64,000 nucleotides of DNA from Bryobacterales bacterium F-183 (GTDB lineage: Bacteria > Acidobacteriota > Terriglobia > Bryobacterales > Bryobacteraceae): positions 2,294,001-2,358,000 of the forward strand of contig AP025252.1 in NCBI GenBank assembly GCA_016865505.2, read 5' to 3'. Under the pieces are notes generated by a model, which was not told the DNA's origin, searched no databases, and saw nothing but the letters and a program-made list of their open reading frames with translations. The first letter of the stretch is position 1. Each line of letters begins with the position of its first letter. The translations under genes and the position numbers were made by a program. Below, in pieces: positions 53,031-60,670 of the stretch.

Positions 53031-54340
53031 TACTGAATCACCTTGTGGATCACGCCCATGGCGCTGGCCAATTCGATTTTGGCGAGGTTGTGGAGGAAGA
53101 GAGCGGCGGTACGGTTATCGCGTGCGCGGGCGACGCGGGTTTGCGCGTCGGTGACTTCGATGCTGGCGCCTACGCCGGCTTCGTAACGGCGGCGGGCCTG
53201 GGCGAGTTCAGCATCGGCGAGTTGGACGCCCTGTTCGGCGACGGCGACTTGTCCGGCGGCAGATTGGAGGTCCTCAAACGCGGTGCGGACTTCGGCTTCC
53301 ACCTGCAGTTTGAGGTCCTTGGCGCGGATCTGTTCCTGACGGTAGAGGGAGGCGGATTCGGCGCGGCGGGCGTCGCGACGGCCACCGTCCCAGATGGGGA
53401 TGCGAAGTGAAACGCCGAAGGTACGGGTGTAGCGCACGTCGCCGGGGTTGAGTCCAATGCCTCCCGCGTCCGCGAAGCCTGCGACGGAGGGGAGACGTTC
53501 CCACTTGACGGCGTCGAGTTGGAGCTTCATCACGGCTTCGCGGCGCTGCTGGACTTTGAGGTCGGCGCGGGTGGCTTCGGCGGTTTGGATCGCGCCGGCG
53601 AGGGTGACGTCCTCGGGCGGGGTGAACTGGAGTTTGTCTGTCGCGTCGATGTGGGCTGAGAGGTTGAGTCCCATGGCGCGGAGGAGTTGGACTTCCGCCT
53701 GGGCACGGTCGTTGCGGGCGACGAGGATACGCTGACGGTCGTTGGCGAGTTGGACCTGGGCCCGGGTGACCTCGATGCCGGTACCGGTGCCGGCTTCTTT
53801 CTGGGAGGTGGCGAGGTCGAGGAGGGATTGTGAAAGCTGTACGTTGGCTTCGGCGGTGGCGACCGCTTCTGTGGCGCGGACGAGTGCGAGGTACGCGCGG
53901 GCGACGGTGTCGCTGACGGCGTTGCGGGCGGCGTCCTCTTCGGCTTTGGCGGTGTCCACTTGTGCTTTGGCGGCGCGCAGGCGGGTGTAGGCGCTGAAGT
54001 CGAAGATGGTTTGGGAGAGGGTGGCGCGCGCGTCGAAGGTGCTGATGGGGCCTACGACATCGGGGTAGCCGGGGATGGGGATCTGGACGCCGAAGGCCTT
54101 CAGGTTACGGGTGAAGTTCTGTTCGGTGATGGAGGCGTCGAGATTGGGGAGCAGGGCGGCGCGGGATTGGGCGACGCGGGTTTGTGACGCCGTGATGAGT
54201 TCGCGGGCCAGTTGTACGCGGGCGGCGCCTTGCGGGGCGAGGGCGAGGTCGACGGCCTGCTTCATGGATAGACTCATACGGTCCTGCTGCTGGGCTGGTA
54301 GCAGGAGGGTGCTGGTGATGAGGAGCAGTAGCGTTCTCAT
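53030..54340 (-). CDS. TolC-family outer membrane efflux protein
   Basis: 436 residues. Signal peptide about 1-20, then two OEP repeats of long helices and strands: MSLSMKQAVDLAL, SQTRVAQSRAALLPNLDAS, RAYLALVRATEAVATAEANV, RRDARRAESASLYRQEQI, ADAELAQARRRYEAGVGASIEVTDAQTRVARARDN (start of repeat 2). It makes the exit duct through the outer membrane. Including TolC in the operon is not the E. coli arrangement. Overlaps tetR by 4 nt. Confidence 0.93.
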   Translation of the reverse strand: MRTLLLLITSTLLLPAQQQDRMSLSMKQAVDLALAPQGAARVQLARELITASQTRVAQSRAALLPNLDASITEQNFTRNLKAFGVQIPIPGYPDVVGPISTFDARATLSQTIFDFSAYTRLRAAKAQVDTAKAEEDAARNAVSDTVARAYLALVRATEAVATAEANVQLSQSLLDLATSQKEAGTGTGIEVTRAQVQLANDRQRILVARNDRAQAEVQLLRAMGLNLSAHIDATDKLQFTPPEDVTLAGAIQTAEATRADLKVQQRREAVMKLQLDAVKWERLPSVAGFADAGGIGLNPGDVRYTRTFGVSLRIPIWDGGRRDARRAESASLYRQEQIRAKDLKLQVEAEVRTAFEDLQSAAGQVAVAEQGVQLADAELAQARRRYEAGVGASIEVTDAQTRVARARDNRTAALFLHNLAKIELASAMGVIHKVIQ

Positions 54341-54969
54341 TGGTTCTTGGGGGGTGTGATGCCGTGGAGTACGGCGTGGGTGAGTTGGTCTGCGAAGCGG
54401 GCGACGGAGTCGGGTTCAGAGGGGAGTACGGCACCGAGGCGTTCGAGGATGGGTCGTGAGTTTTCGAGGTTGGCGCAGGCGCTGAGGAGGATACCGGCGT
54501 GGAGATGCGAGTTTTCCGATTGGCCGCCGCGGAGTTCAGTGATGAGGCCGGTGAGCATGGCGTGCATCGGCGCGATGACTTGTCGAACCACTTCGTCGAG
54601 CATTTGAGTGGGCTCGCGGAGTTCCTGCTTCATGAGGTTGGTCAAGTAGGGGTGATTTCGACGGTAGATGAGGGTGAGTTCGAGGAACTGGCGTAGCCAG
54701 TCGCGCAGGCGATCCTCGGGGGGGAGGGTGAGGTCCGGGGTGGGCCGGCGTTTGCAGACTGCCGCGATGGAGTGGAGGACGACCTCGCGGTAGAGGCCGG
54801 TTTTGTCGCCGAAGTGGTACTTGATGGAGGCGACGTTGGCTCCTCCGGCGGCCTGACAGATGTCGCGGACGCTGGCGTTGGTGAAGCCGTCGCGAGCGAA
54901 GATCATGCCAGCGGCGGCGATGAGGCGTTCGCGTGTGGATTCGAGTGGAGGTGGCGCAGGGGCAGTCAT
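54337..54969 (-). CDS. TetR-family repressor of the efflux operon (CecR-like)
   Basis: 210 residues. Helix-turn-helix ASVRDICQAAGGANVASIKYHFGDKTGLYREV near residues 30-60, then a helical ligand domain of the CecR/DUF1956 type (REPTQMLDEVVRQVIAPMHAML). It is first in the operon tetR - tolC - hlyD - ATPase - ATPase - permease - permease, the set of E. coli cecR-ybhGFSR. The start codon lies at the edge of a 34-bp palindrome and just below a strong promoter, so autorepression is very likely. The ligand would be a drug or metabolite that the pump exports. Confidence 0.93.
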   Translation of the reverse strand: MTAPAPPPLESTRERLIAAAGMIFARDGFTNASVRDICQAAGGANVASIKYHFGDKTGLYREVVLHSIAAVCKRRPTPDLTLPPEDRLRDWLRQFLELTLIYRRNHPYLTNLMKQELREPTQMLDEVVRQVIAPMHAMLTGLITELRGGQSENSHLHAGILLSACANLENSRPILERLGAVLPSEPDSVARFADQLTHAVLHGITPPKNQ

Positions 54970-55001
54970 TCAAACAGTTGTTTATAAACAACTGTTTGAA
55001 T
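54968..55001. promoter_or_regulatory. 34-bp perfect palindromic operator at the efflux operon start
   Basis: Positions 54968-54984 are the exact reverse complement of 54985-55001. The core is CAGTTGTTTATAAACAACTG. One end overlaps the tetR start codon (54967-54969) and the other overlaps the promoter -10 (55000-55005). A dimeric repressor bound here would block RNA polymerase at its own promoter. Confidence 0.88.
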
Positions 55002-55028
55002 TGTAGAGCGGCCCCGCGACGGCGTCAA
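55000..55028 (-). promoter_or_regulatory. Sigma-70-type promoter of the tetR efflux operon
   Basis: On the minus strand, TTGACG (55023-55028), a 17-bp spacer, and TACAAT (55000-55005). The -35 matches five and the -10 five of six consensus bases, with ideal spacing. Transcription would start near 54993, inside the palindrome, leaving a leader of about 24 nt to the tetR ATG. Confidence 0.85.
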
Positions 55029-55037
55029 GAGTTTCTT

Positions 55038-55244
55038 TTAGGGCTGTTTGTAGGGTGGCGCGTGTTCGATGCCGGCCTCGACGCGGGAGGCGCGGTGGGT
55101 TTCCGGGTTTTCGAAGAAGGCTCGTATGCCTAACGAAAGAAAGGCAGCTACGAGAGCGATGACGACCAGCCGGCGGTTCGCTTTGGCTTCTTGCGAGCGG
55201 CACAGGTGGTTGAAGGTTCTTTGGAAGTATTCATCGTTGTACAT
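55038..55244 (-). CDS. Small single-span membrane protein upstream of tetR
   Basis: 68 residues with one hydrophobic helix at about 26-43 (LVVIALVAAFLSLGIRAF) between a polar, charged N-terminus and a C-terminal tail. No family recognised. It is on the operon's strand and ends 10 bp before the -35 of the tetR promoter, so it may be its own short gene. Confidence 0.5.
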   Translation of the reverse strand: MYNDEYFQRTFNHLCRSQEAKANRRLVVIALVAAFLSLGIRAFFENPETHRASRVEAGIEHAPPYKQP

Positions 55245-55354
55245 ACAGTTTTTTCGCTTCCTGCGAATGAGAGATTGGGAAGCTGATCGTTATGCCGCGC
55301 CTATGCTGACGCGGTTGCCATCCCCTTTGGCAACACAAAACAGGATGGCTACAT

Positions 55355-55420
55355 CCCCTAGACGTTACCCAGTATGCCCCCCTAGGTAGGTTCTAGGCGA
55401 TCAGGGAGTTCCCCTAGGGT
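55355..55420. promoter_or_regulatory. Cluster of CTAG sites upstream of an exported phosphoesterase
   Basis: The 222-bp region 55245-55466 has no gene. It contains four CTAG sites at 55358, 55382, 55393 and 55414, in contexts CCCCTAGAC, CCCCTAGGT, TTCTAGGC and CCCCTAGGG, spaced 24, 11 and 21 bp. CTAG is normally rare in bacterial DNA. The next gene is 50 bp away. The rest of the region shows TTTGG/CCAAA-type small repeats (TTGCC near 55317, GGCAA at 55329) but no clear promoter. Confidence 0.45.
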
Positions 55421-55466
55421 CATCTCAGATTCATCCGTTTCCCTTAAGATTTGTTTGGAGGCAATT

Positions 55467-56297
55467 GTGAAGAGACTGTTTGGTTTGCTGGCGATGATGG
55501 CGGTGGTAGCGGGCGCGGAGCCTTTGCGGGTGATGACGTTCAACGTGCGGTATCCGGCTAAGAGCGATGGGGAGAACGTTTGGGAGAACCGGAAGGATCT
55601 GCTGGTGGCGGCCGTGCGCGCGGCGGGTCCGGATCTGATTGGGACGCAGGAGTTGTTCCATCTGCAGGGTGAGTATTTGGCGGCGCAGGCTCCGGAGTAC
55701 AAGTGGTTTGGGGTGAGCCGGCGGGGGAACCAGGAAGATGAGTATTCGGCGATCTTTTATAAACCGTCGCGATTGAAGCTGGTGGAGTCCGGGAATTTTT
55801 GGTTGTCCGAGACGCCGGAGAAGCCCGGGAGCGTTTCCTGGGAAATGTCGCTGCCGCGGATGGTGACTTGGGGATTGTTTGAGACGCGGGATGCGGCCAA
55901 ACGCCGGTTCTACTTTTACAACACGCATCTGGCGCACCGGCAGCAGGATACTGAGGCACGGAAGAAGAGCGTCGAACTGATTCTGTCGCGGATCGCGAAG
56001 TTGCCGGGGAATGTGCCGGTGATCCTGACCGGGGATTTTAATGCTCCGGCGACGACGGAGTTACATGGTGTGGTTGAGGCGGCGGGGTTGAAGGATGCCT
56101 GGACGAATGCTCCGGTGCGGCTGGGTGGCGAGAATACGTTCCACGGGTTTACGGGTAAGGCGGAGCGGCCGCGGCGGATCGATTGGATTTTTACGCGTGA
56201 GATGCGGTCCCTGATGGCGGAGACCATGGAGCAACACAGTCCAGAGGGAAAGTATCCGTCGGATCACTTTCCCATCCTGGCTGTGCTGGATTTTTAG
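55467..56297 (+). CDS. Exported endonuclease/exonuclease/phosphatase-family phosphoesterase
   Basis: 276 residues, GTG start at 55467 with GGAGG at 55457-55461 (5-nt spacing). Signal peptide residues 1-16 (LFGLLAMMAVVAGAE). EEP motifs: VMTFNVRYP (Asn), DLIGTQELF (Glu), YNTHLAHR, VILTGDFNAP (Asp/Asn), RIDWIFT and SDHFPI (Asp/His). A metal-dependent phosphodiesterase acting outside the cytoplasm, for example on nucleic acids or phospholipids. Its 3' end overlaps the convergent asparaginase gene by 4 nt. Confidence 0.9.
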   Translation: MKRLFGLLAMMAVVAGAEPLRVMTFNVRYPAKSDGENVWENRKDLLVAAVRAAGPDLIGTQELFHLQGEYLAAQAPEYKWFGVSRRGNQEDEYSAIFYKPSRLKLVESGNFWLSETPEKPGSVSWEMSLPRMVTWGLFETRDAAKRRFYFYNTHLAHRQQDTEARKKSVELILSRIAKLPGNVPVILTGDFNAPATTELHGVVEAAGLKDAWTNAPVRLGGENTFHGFTGKAERPRRIDWIFTREMRSLMAETMEQHSPEGKYPSDHFPILAVLDF

Positions 56298-57385
56298 CGG
56301 GTGTAGAGAACGGCGGTGTCTTCGAGGCGGCTTTGGGGTCCGTTGGCACCGTCGTTGACGGCGAACTGGGGTAGCTTGCCGCCTTCACCGAATAAGGTCG
56401 CTGCGCCGTACGCACCGTCCTTGCGGAGGGCGTAGAAGTTGATGTTGAAGGTCATGCGGGACTTGTCGTCGTTGTAGTTGCGGGAGATGCGCTTTAAGAC
56501 ATCGAGGCAGGCGTCCTTGGGGGACATGCCGCGGCGCATGTTTTCGACGATGGTGTGGGCGCCGCAGACGCGGATGTTCTCTTCGCCGAGTCCGGTGGAG
56601 CCCGCGCCGCCTACGTCCTGATCGAGGTACAGGCCTGCGCCGATGATCGGGGAGTCGCCAATGCGGCCGGGAATCTTCCAGGCGAGTCCGCTGGTGGTGG
56701 TGGTGCCGGACATCTCGCCTTTGGCGTTGAGTGCGAGGCAGTTGATGGTGCCGGTGGGCGGGTGAATGGCACGGTCCCAGGCGTAGGCGAGGAGTTCCTC
56801 GGTGGCGTCGGGGAAGGCCTTGCGGAGCTGGGCAATGTTGGGTTTGGCGGCGTTGCGGCCACCGTTCCAGTTGCTGTTGCCCTGGGGATCGCGTAGGGAC
56901 TGCTTCCAGACCATCCAGGCGAGGCGGGACTTTTCGGTGAGCAGGTTTTCTTCCGGGAAGCCCATCGCTTTGGCGAAGCGGCGTGCGCCTTCTGCCACGA
57001 GCATAATGTGATGGGTTTGTTCCATCACGGTCTTGGCGAGCTTGGCGACGTTCTTGATGTTTTGTACGCCGGCGACGGAGCCTGCACGGCGAGTGGGTCC
57101 ATGCATGACGCTGGCATCAAGTTCGACCACGCCTTCTTCGTTGGGGAGGCCGCCATAGCCGACGGAGTCGTCCGCGGGGTCGTTTTCCACCAGGGTGACG
57201 CCTTGGACGACGGCATCCAAGGTGTCGCCGCCGGATTGCAGGATCTGCATGGCGCGCTGGCAGCAGATGAGGCCGTTGGCGCTGGAGATGACGATATTTT
57301 TGGGCTTGGCGGCGCTGCTTTGTGCGAATGCGGCGGCCGTTGCAGCGGAGCCAGCCAGCAAGCCGCGCCTAGAATACTTGCTCAT
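56294..57385 (-). CDS. TAT-exported N4-glycosylasparaginase-family Ntn hydrolase
   Basis: 363 residues from ATG 57385 (a GTG two codons earlier is less likely). Twin-arginine signal SRRGLLAGSAATAAAFA. Ntn-hydrolase of the asparaginase 2/AGA family: SVGYGGLPNEEGVVELDASVM in the N-terminal half, autocleavage site at TGTINCLAL (Thr, nucleophile after self-cleavage), then GTTTTSGLAWKIPGRIGDSPIIGAG, which binds substrate. It should cut the N-acetylglucosamine-asparagine bond or isoaspartyl bonds outside the cytoplasm. A TATACT hexamer lies about seven bases before the ATG with no Shine-Dalgarno. Confidence 0.9.
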   Translation of the reverse strand: MSKYSRRGLLAGSAATAAAFAQSSAAKPKNIVISSANGLICCQRAMQILQSGGDTLDAVVQGVTLVENDPADDSVGYGGLPNEEGVVELDASVMHGPTRRAGSVAGVQNIKNVAKLAKTVMEQTHHIMLVAEGARRFAKAMGFPEENLLTEKSRLAWMVWKQSLRDPQGNSNWNGGRNAAKPNIAQLRKAFPDATEELLAYAWDRAIHPPTGTINCLALNAKGEMSGTTTTSGLAWKIPGRIGDSPIIGAGLYLDQDVGGAGSTGLGEENIRVCGAHTIVENMRRGMSPKDACLDVLKRISRNYNDDKSRMTFNINFYALRKDGAYGAATLFGEGGKLPQFAVNDGANGPQSRLEDTAVLYTR

Positions 57386-57481
57386 TGACACAGTATACGG
57401 GGTGCTACATTTGGATAAACCCCAAAACGTAGTAACCAGCGCCCACGTCGGGCCGCCCTTTCTAATGATCTAAAAAAAAAT

Positions 57482-60400
57482 ATGTGGATCGTCCGGCTCG
57501 CCCTCAGCCGCCCATACACGTTCGTTGTGATGGCCATCGTGATTTGTGTTCTCGGTGGACTGTCCGTCGTTCGCATGCCGGCGGATATTTTTCCAGAGAT
57601 CAATATTCCGATTGCGACTGTGATTTGGTCGTACGGTGGCATTTCGGCCGAGGAAATGGCCGATATGATCACAATTCGGTCGGAACGCGCGTTCACAACG
57701 TCGGTAAACGATATTGAACATATCGAGTCGAAGTCGCTGCAAGGCGTTGGGCTGGTGAAGATGTTCTTTCACCCCAATGCCAAGGTAGAGGCGGCGGTGG
57801 CGCAGTTGGCGGCGACCTCGAATTCGATGGTGCACTTTTTGCCGCCGGGGATCAGTTCTCCGTTCATCCTGCGTTATAGCGCGTCGACGGTGCCGATTTT
57901 GCAGATGTCGGTGTCGAGCGATACGTTGAGTGAGCAGGTGTTGTTTGATACGGCCGTGAACGTGATCCGTACGCAGATGGCGACGGTTCGCGGATCGTCG
58001 GTGCCGATGCCGTATGGCGGCAAGCCGCGGCAGATCATGGTGGACCTGAATCCGGATGCGCTGTTTGCGAAAGGGCTGTCGCCGCAGGATGTGGTGACGG
58101 CGCTGAACTCGCAATCGTTGACGCAGCCGGCGGGTACGGCGAAGATCGGCGGGCGGGAGTACGCGATCCGGTTGAATAACTCGCCGGAGACGGTGAACCT
58201 GTTTAACAACATTCCAGTGAAAGTTGCGAATAACGGCACGGTGACGTTTATGCGCGATGTGGCGAGTGTGCATGACGGGTACGCGGTGCAGACCAATGTC
58301 GTGCGGCATGACGGCAAGCGCGGGTTGCTGCTGACGATTCTGAAGAACGGCAGTGCGTCGACGTTGGATGTCGTCCAGAACATGAAGGCGAACCTGCCTC
58401 GTATTCAGTCGATTATTCCGCCGGAAGTGAAGTTGAGCTGGCTGTTGGATCAATCGCTGTTTGTGCGGGCGGCGATTGAGAGCGTACTGCATGAGGCGGC
58501 GATTGCGGCGTTGCTGACCGGCCTGATGATTTTGCTGTTTTTGGGTAGCTGGCGGAGTACGGTAATTGTCTGCGTGTCGATCCCGTGTTCGATCATGGCG
58601 TCGCTTTCGATCATGTACTTGATGGGCGAAACCATCAACATCATGACGCTGGGCGGGCTGGCGCTGGCGGTCGGCATTCTTGTCGACGACGCGACGGTGG
58701 AAATTGAAAACATCCATCGCAATCTGGGCGAGGGGAAGCCGCTGGTACGGGCGATTTTGGATGGTGCGCAGCAGATCGCGGTGCCCACGTTTGTATCGAC
58801 GCTGTGTATCTGTATCGTGTTTGTGCCGGTGGTGTTCTTGAGCGGCGCGGCAAAGTATCTGTTCACGCCGCTGGCTCTGGCGGTGGCGCTGGCAATGGCG
58901 GCGTCATACCTGCTGTCGCGTACGTTGGTGCCGACGATGGTGCGGTACCTGCTGGCGAAGGAAGTGGAGATGTACCGGCATCACGATGCCGATCATTCGA
59001 GCGCCGGGATCATCTGGAAGATCCACGATGCGTTCAATCGCTGGTTTGAGTTGCGGCGCGAGGCGTATCGGCGGTTGCTGGCCGCGGCGCTGGATAACCG
59101 CAAGACGGTAGCGGTGTTCTTCCTGTTTCTGACGGTTGTGTCGGGGTCGTTGATTCCGTTTATTGGGACCGACTTCTTTCCTGCGGTGGACGCCGGGCAG
59201 ATTCGCTTGCACGTTCGTACGGCTGCGGGTACGCGGTTGGAAGAGACCGAGCGGATTTTTGGCGACATCGAGAATACGATTCGCCGGGTGATTCCGCGGA
59301 ACGATCTGGGCGACATTCTGGACAATATCGGACTGCCGGCCGGCGGCATGAACATGGCCTACAGCGATAGCGTGACGGTGGGATCCTTTGACGGCGAGAT
59401 CCTGATTTCGCTGAAGAAGGGACATGCGCCGACCGAGGGGTACATTCGCGAGTTGCGGAAGGTACTGGCCGATGCGTATCCGGGCGAGGTGTTCTTCTTC
59501 CAGCCTGCGGACATCGTGGCGCAGATTTTGAACTTTGGTATTCCGGCGCCGATTGATTTGCAGATCGCCGGGCCGATGCGGAACTATCACAAGAACTTCC
59601 AACTGGCTCGCGAGATGCAACGGAAGATGGCGGCGATTCCGGGTGCGGCGGACGTACATATCCATCAGGTGGACGATGTGCCGGAACTGCAGATCAACGT
59701 GGATCGTACGCGAGCGCGGCAGATTGGGCTGAGCCAGCAGGATGTGCAGCGGAGCCTGGTGGTGAGCATGGCGTCGTCCAGCTATGTGGCGACCAACTGG
59801 TGGCTGAATCCGGCGAACAATGTCGATTATCTGGTTGCGGTGCAGACGCCGCCGCACGCGATTCAGTCCACGTCTGATGTGCTGAAGACGCCTTTGCGTA
59901 CGGCGACCGGGAGTACGCAGCAGTTGAATACTGTGGCGGACTTGGAGCGTACGAGCGGGCAGGCTGTGGTGAGCCACTACAACGTACAGCCGATGATCAA
60001 CATCTATGCCAATACGCAGGATCGTGATCTGGGTGCGGTGGCGGGCGATGTGAACAAGATCATCAACGAGTTCAAGGGCAAGTTGCCGCGGGGCAGCTTC
60101 TTCAACCTGCGCGGACAGGTGGAGACGATGGAGAAATCCTTCATCGGTATGGGATTCGGCATCTGCTTTGCGATTCTGCTGGTGTACTTCATTATGGTGG
60201 TGAACTTCCAAAGCTGGCTGGATCCGTTCATCATCCTAATGGCGTTGCCGGGTGCGTTGAGCGGCATCTTGCTGATGCTGTTTTTGACGCAGACGACGAT
60301 TAGCGTGCCGTCGTTGATGGGCGCGATTATGAGTATCGGCGTGGCGACCGCGAACAGCATCCTGCTGGTGAACTTTGCCAATGAACTGCGGATGAAGGGG

Positions 60401-60670
60401 TACAACGCGACGGACGCTGCGCTTGAGGCCGGGAATACGCGACTGCGGCCCGTCATCATGACCGCGTGCGCGATGATTTTGGGCATGCTGCCGATGGCGT
60501 TAGGGATTGGCGAGGGCGGCGAACAGAATGCACCGCTGGGACGCGCGGTGATCGGCGGGTTGGCGGTAGCGACGATTGCGACGCTGTTCTTTGTCCCGGT
60601 GGTGTATAGCTACTTGCGCAAGAAGGCTCCGAAAGATTACGACCGTGAGGAAGAAGAACAACTGGCATGA
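57482..60670 (+). CDS. RND-family efflux transporter, inner-membrane pump (AcrB type)
   Basis: 1,062 residues, normal for the family. N-terminal helix IVRLALSRPYTFVVMAIVI, ADIFPEINIP, the proton relay GILVDDATVEIENIHR (two Asp), the porter domains, GQVETMEKSFIGMGFGICFA and C-terminal RPVIMTACAMILGMLPMALG. It pumps drugs, lipids or metals from periplasm with proton energy. The ATG follows A9 with no Shine-Dalgarno. It overlaps the adaptor gene by 4 nt. No TolC is next to it, so the outer-membrane channel must come from elsewhere, for example the TolC at 53030. Confidence 0.95.
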   Translation: MWIVRLALSRPYTFVVMAIVICVLGGLSVVRMPADIFPEINIPIATVIWSYGGISAEEMADMITIRSERAFTTSVNDIEHIESKSLQGVGLVKMFFHPNAKVEAAVAQLAATSNSMVHFLPPGISSPFILRYSASTVPILQMSVSSDTLSEQVLFDTAVNVIRTQMATVRGSSVPMPYGGKPRQIMVDLNPDALFAKGLSPQDVVTALNSQSLTQPAGTAKIGGREYAIRLNNSPETVNLFNNIPVKVANNGTVTFMRDVASVHDGYAVQTNVVRHDGKRGLLLTILKNGSASTLDVVQNMKANLPRIQSIIPPEVKLSWLLDQSLFVRAAIESVLHEAAIAALLTGLMILLFLGSWRSTVIVCVSIPCSIMASLSIMYLMGETINIMTLGGLALAVGILVDDATVEIENIHRNLGEGKPLVRAILDGAQQIAVPTFVSTLCICIVFVPVVFLSGAAKYLFTPLALAVALAMAASYLLSRTLVPTMVRYLLAKEVEMYRHHDADHSSAGIIWKIHDAFNRWFELRREAYRRLLAAALDNRKTVAVFFLFLTVVSGSLIPFIGTDFFPAVDAGQIRLHVRTAAGTRLEETERIFGDIENTIRRVIPRNDLGDILDNIGLPAGGMNMAYSDSVTVGSFDGEILISLKKGHAPTEGYIRELRKVLADAYPGEVFFFQPADIVAQILNFGIPAPIDLQIAGPMRNYHKNFQLAREMQRKMAAIPGAADVHIHQVDDVPELQINVDRTRARQIGLSQQDVQRSLVVSMASSSYVATNWWLNPANNVDYLVAVQTPPHAIQSTSDVLKTPLRTATGSTQQLNTVADLERTSGQAVVSHYNVQPMINIYANTQDRDLGAVAGDVNKIINEFKGKLPRGSFFNLRGQVETMEKSFIGMGFGICFAILLVYFIMVVNFQSWLDPFIILMALPGALSGILLMLFLTQTTISVPSLMGAIMSIGVATANSILLVNFANELRMKGYNATDAALEAGNTRLRPVIMTACAMILGMLPMALGIGEGGEQNAPLGRAVIGGLAVATIATLFFVPVVYSYLRKKAPKDYDREEEEQLA

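Noticed and set aside
57469-57481. A9 tract as an intrinsic terminator for the asparaginase side
   Set aside because: There is no hairpin next to it on either strand and the gene on that side points away.
57470-58717. 415-residue Arg/His-rich frame on the minus strand
   Set aside because: It is the reverse of the RND pump gene, with a composition driven by GC-rich third positions and no domain.
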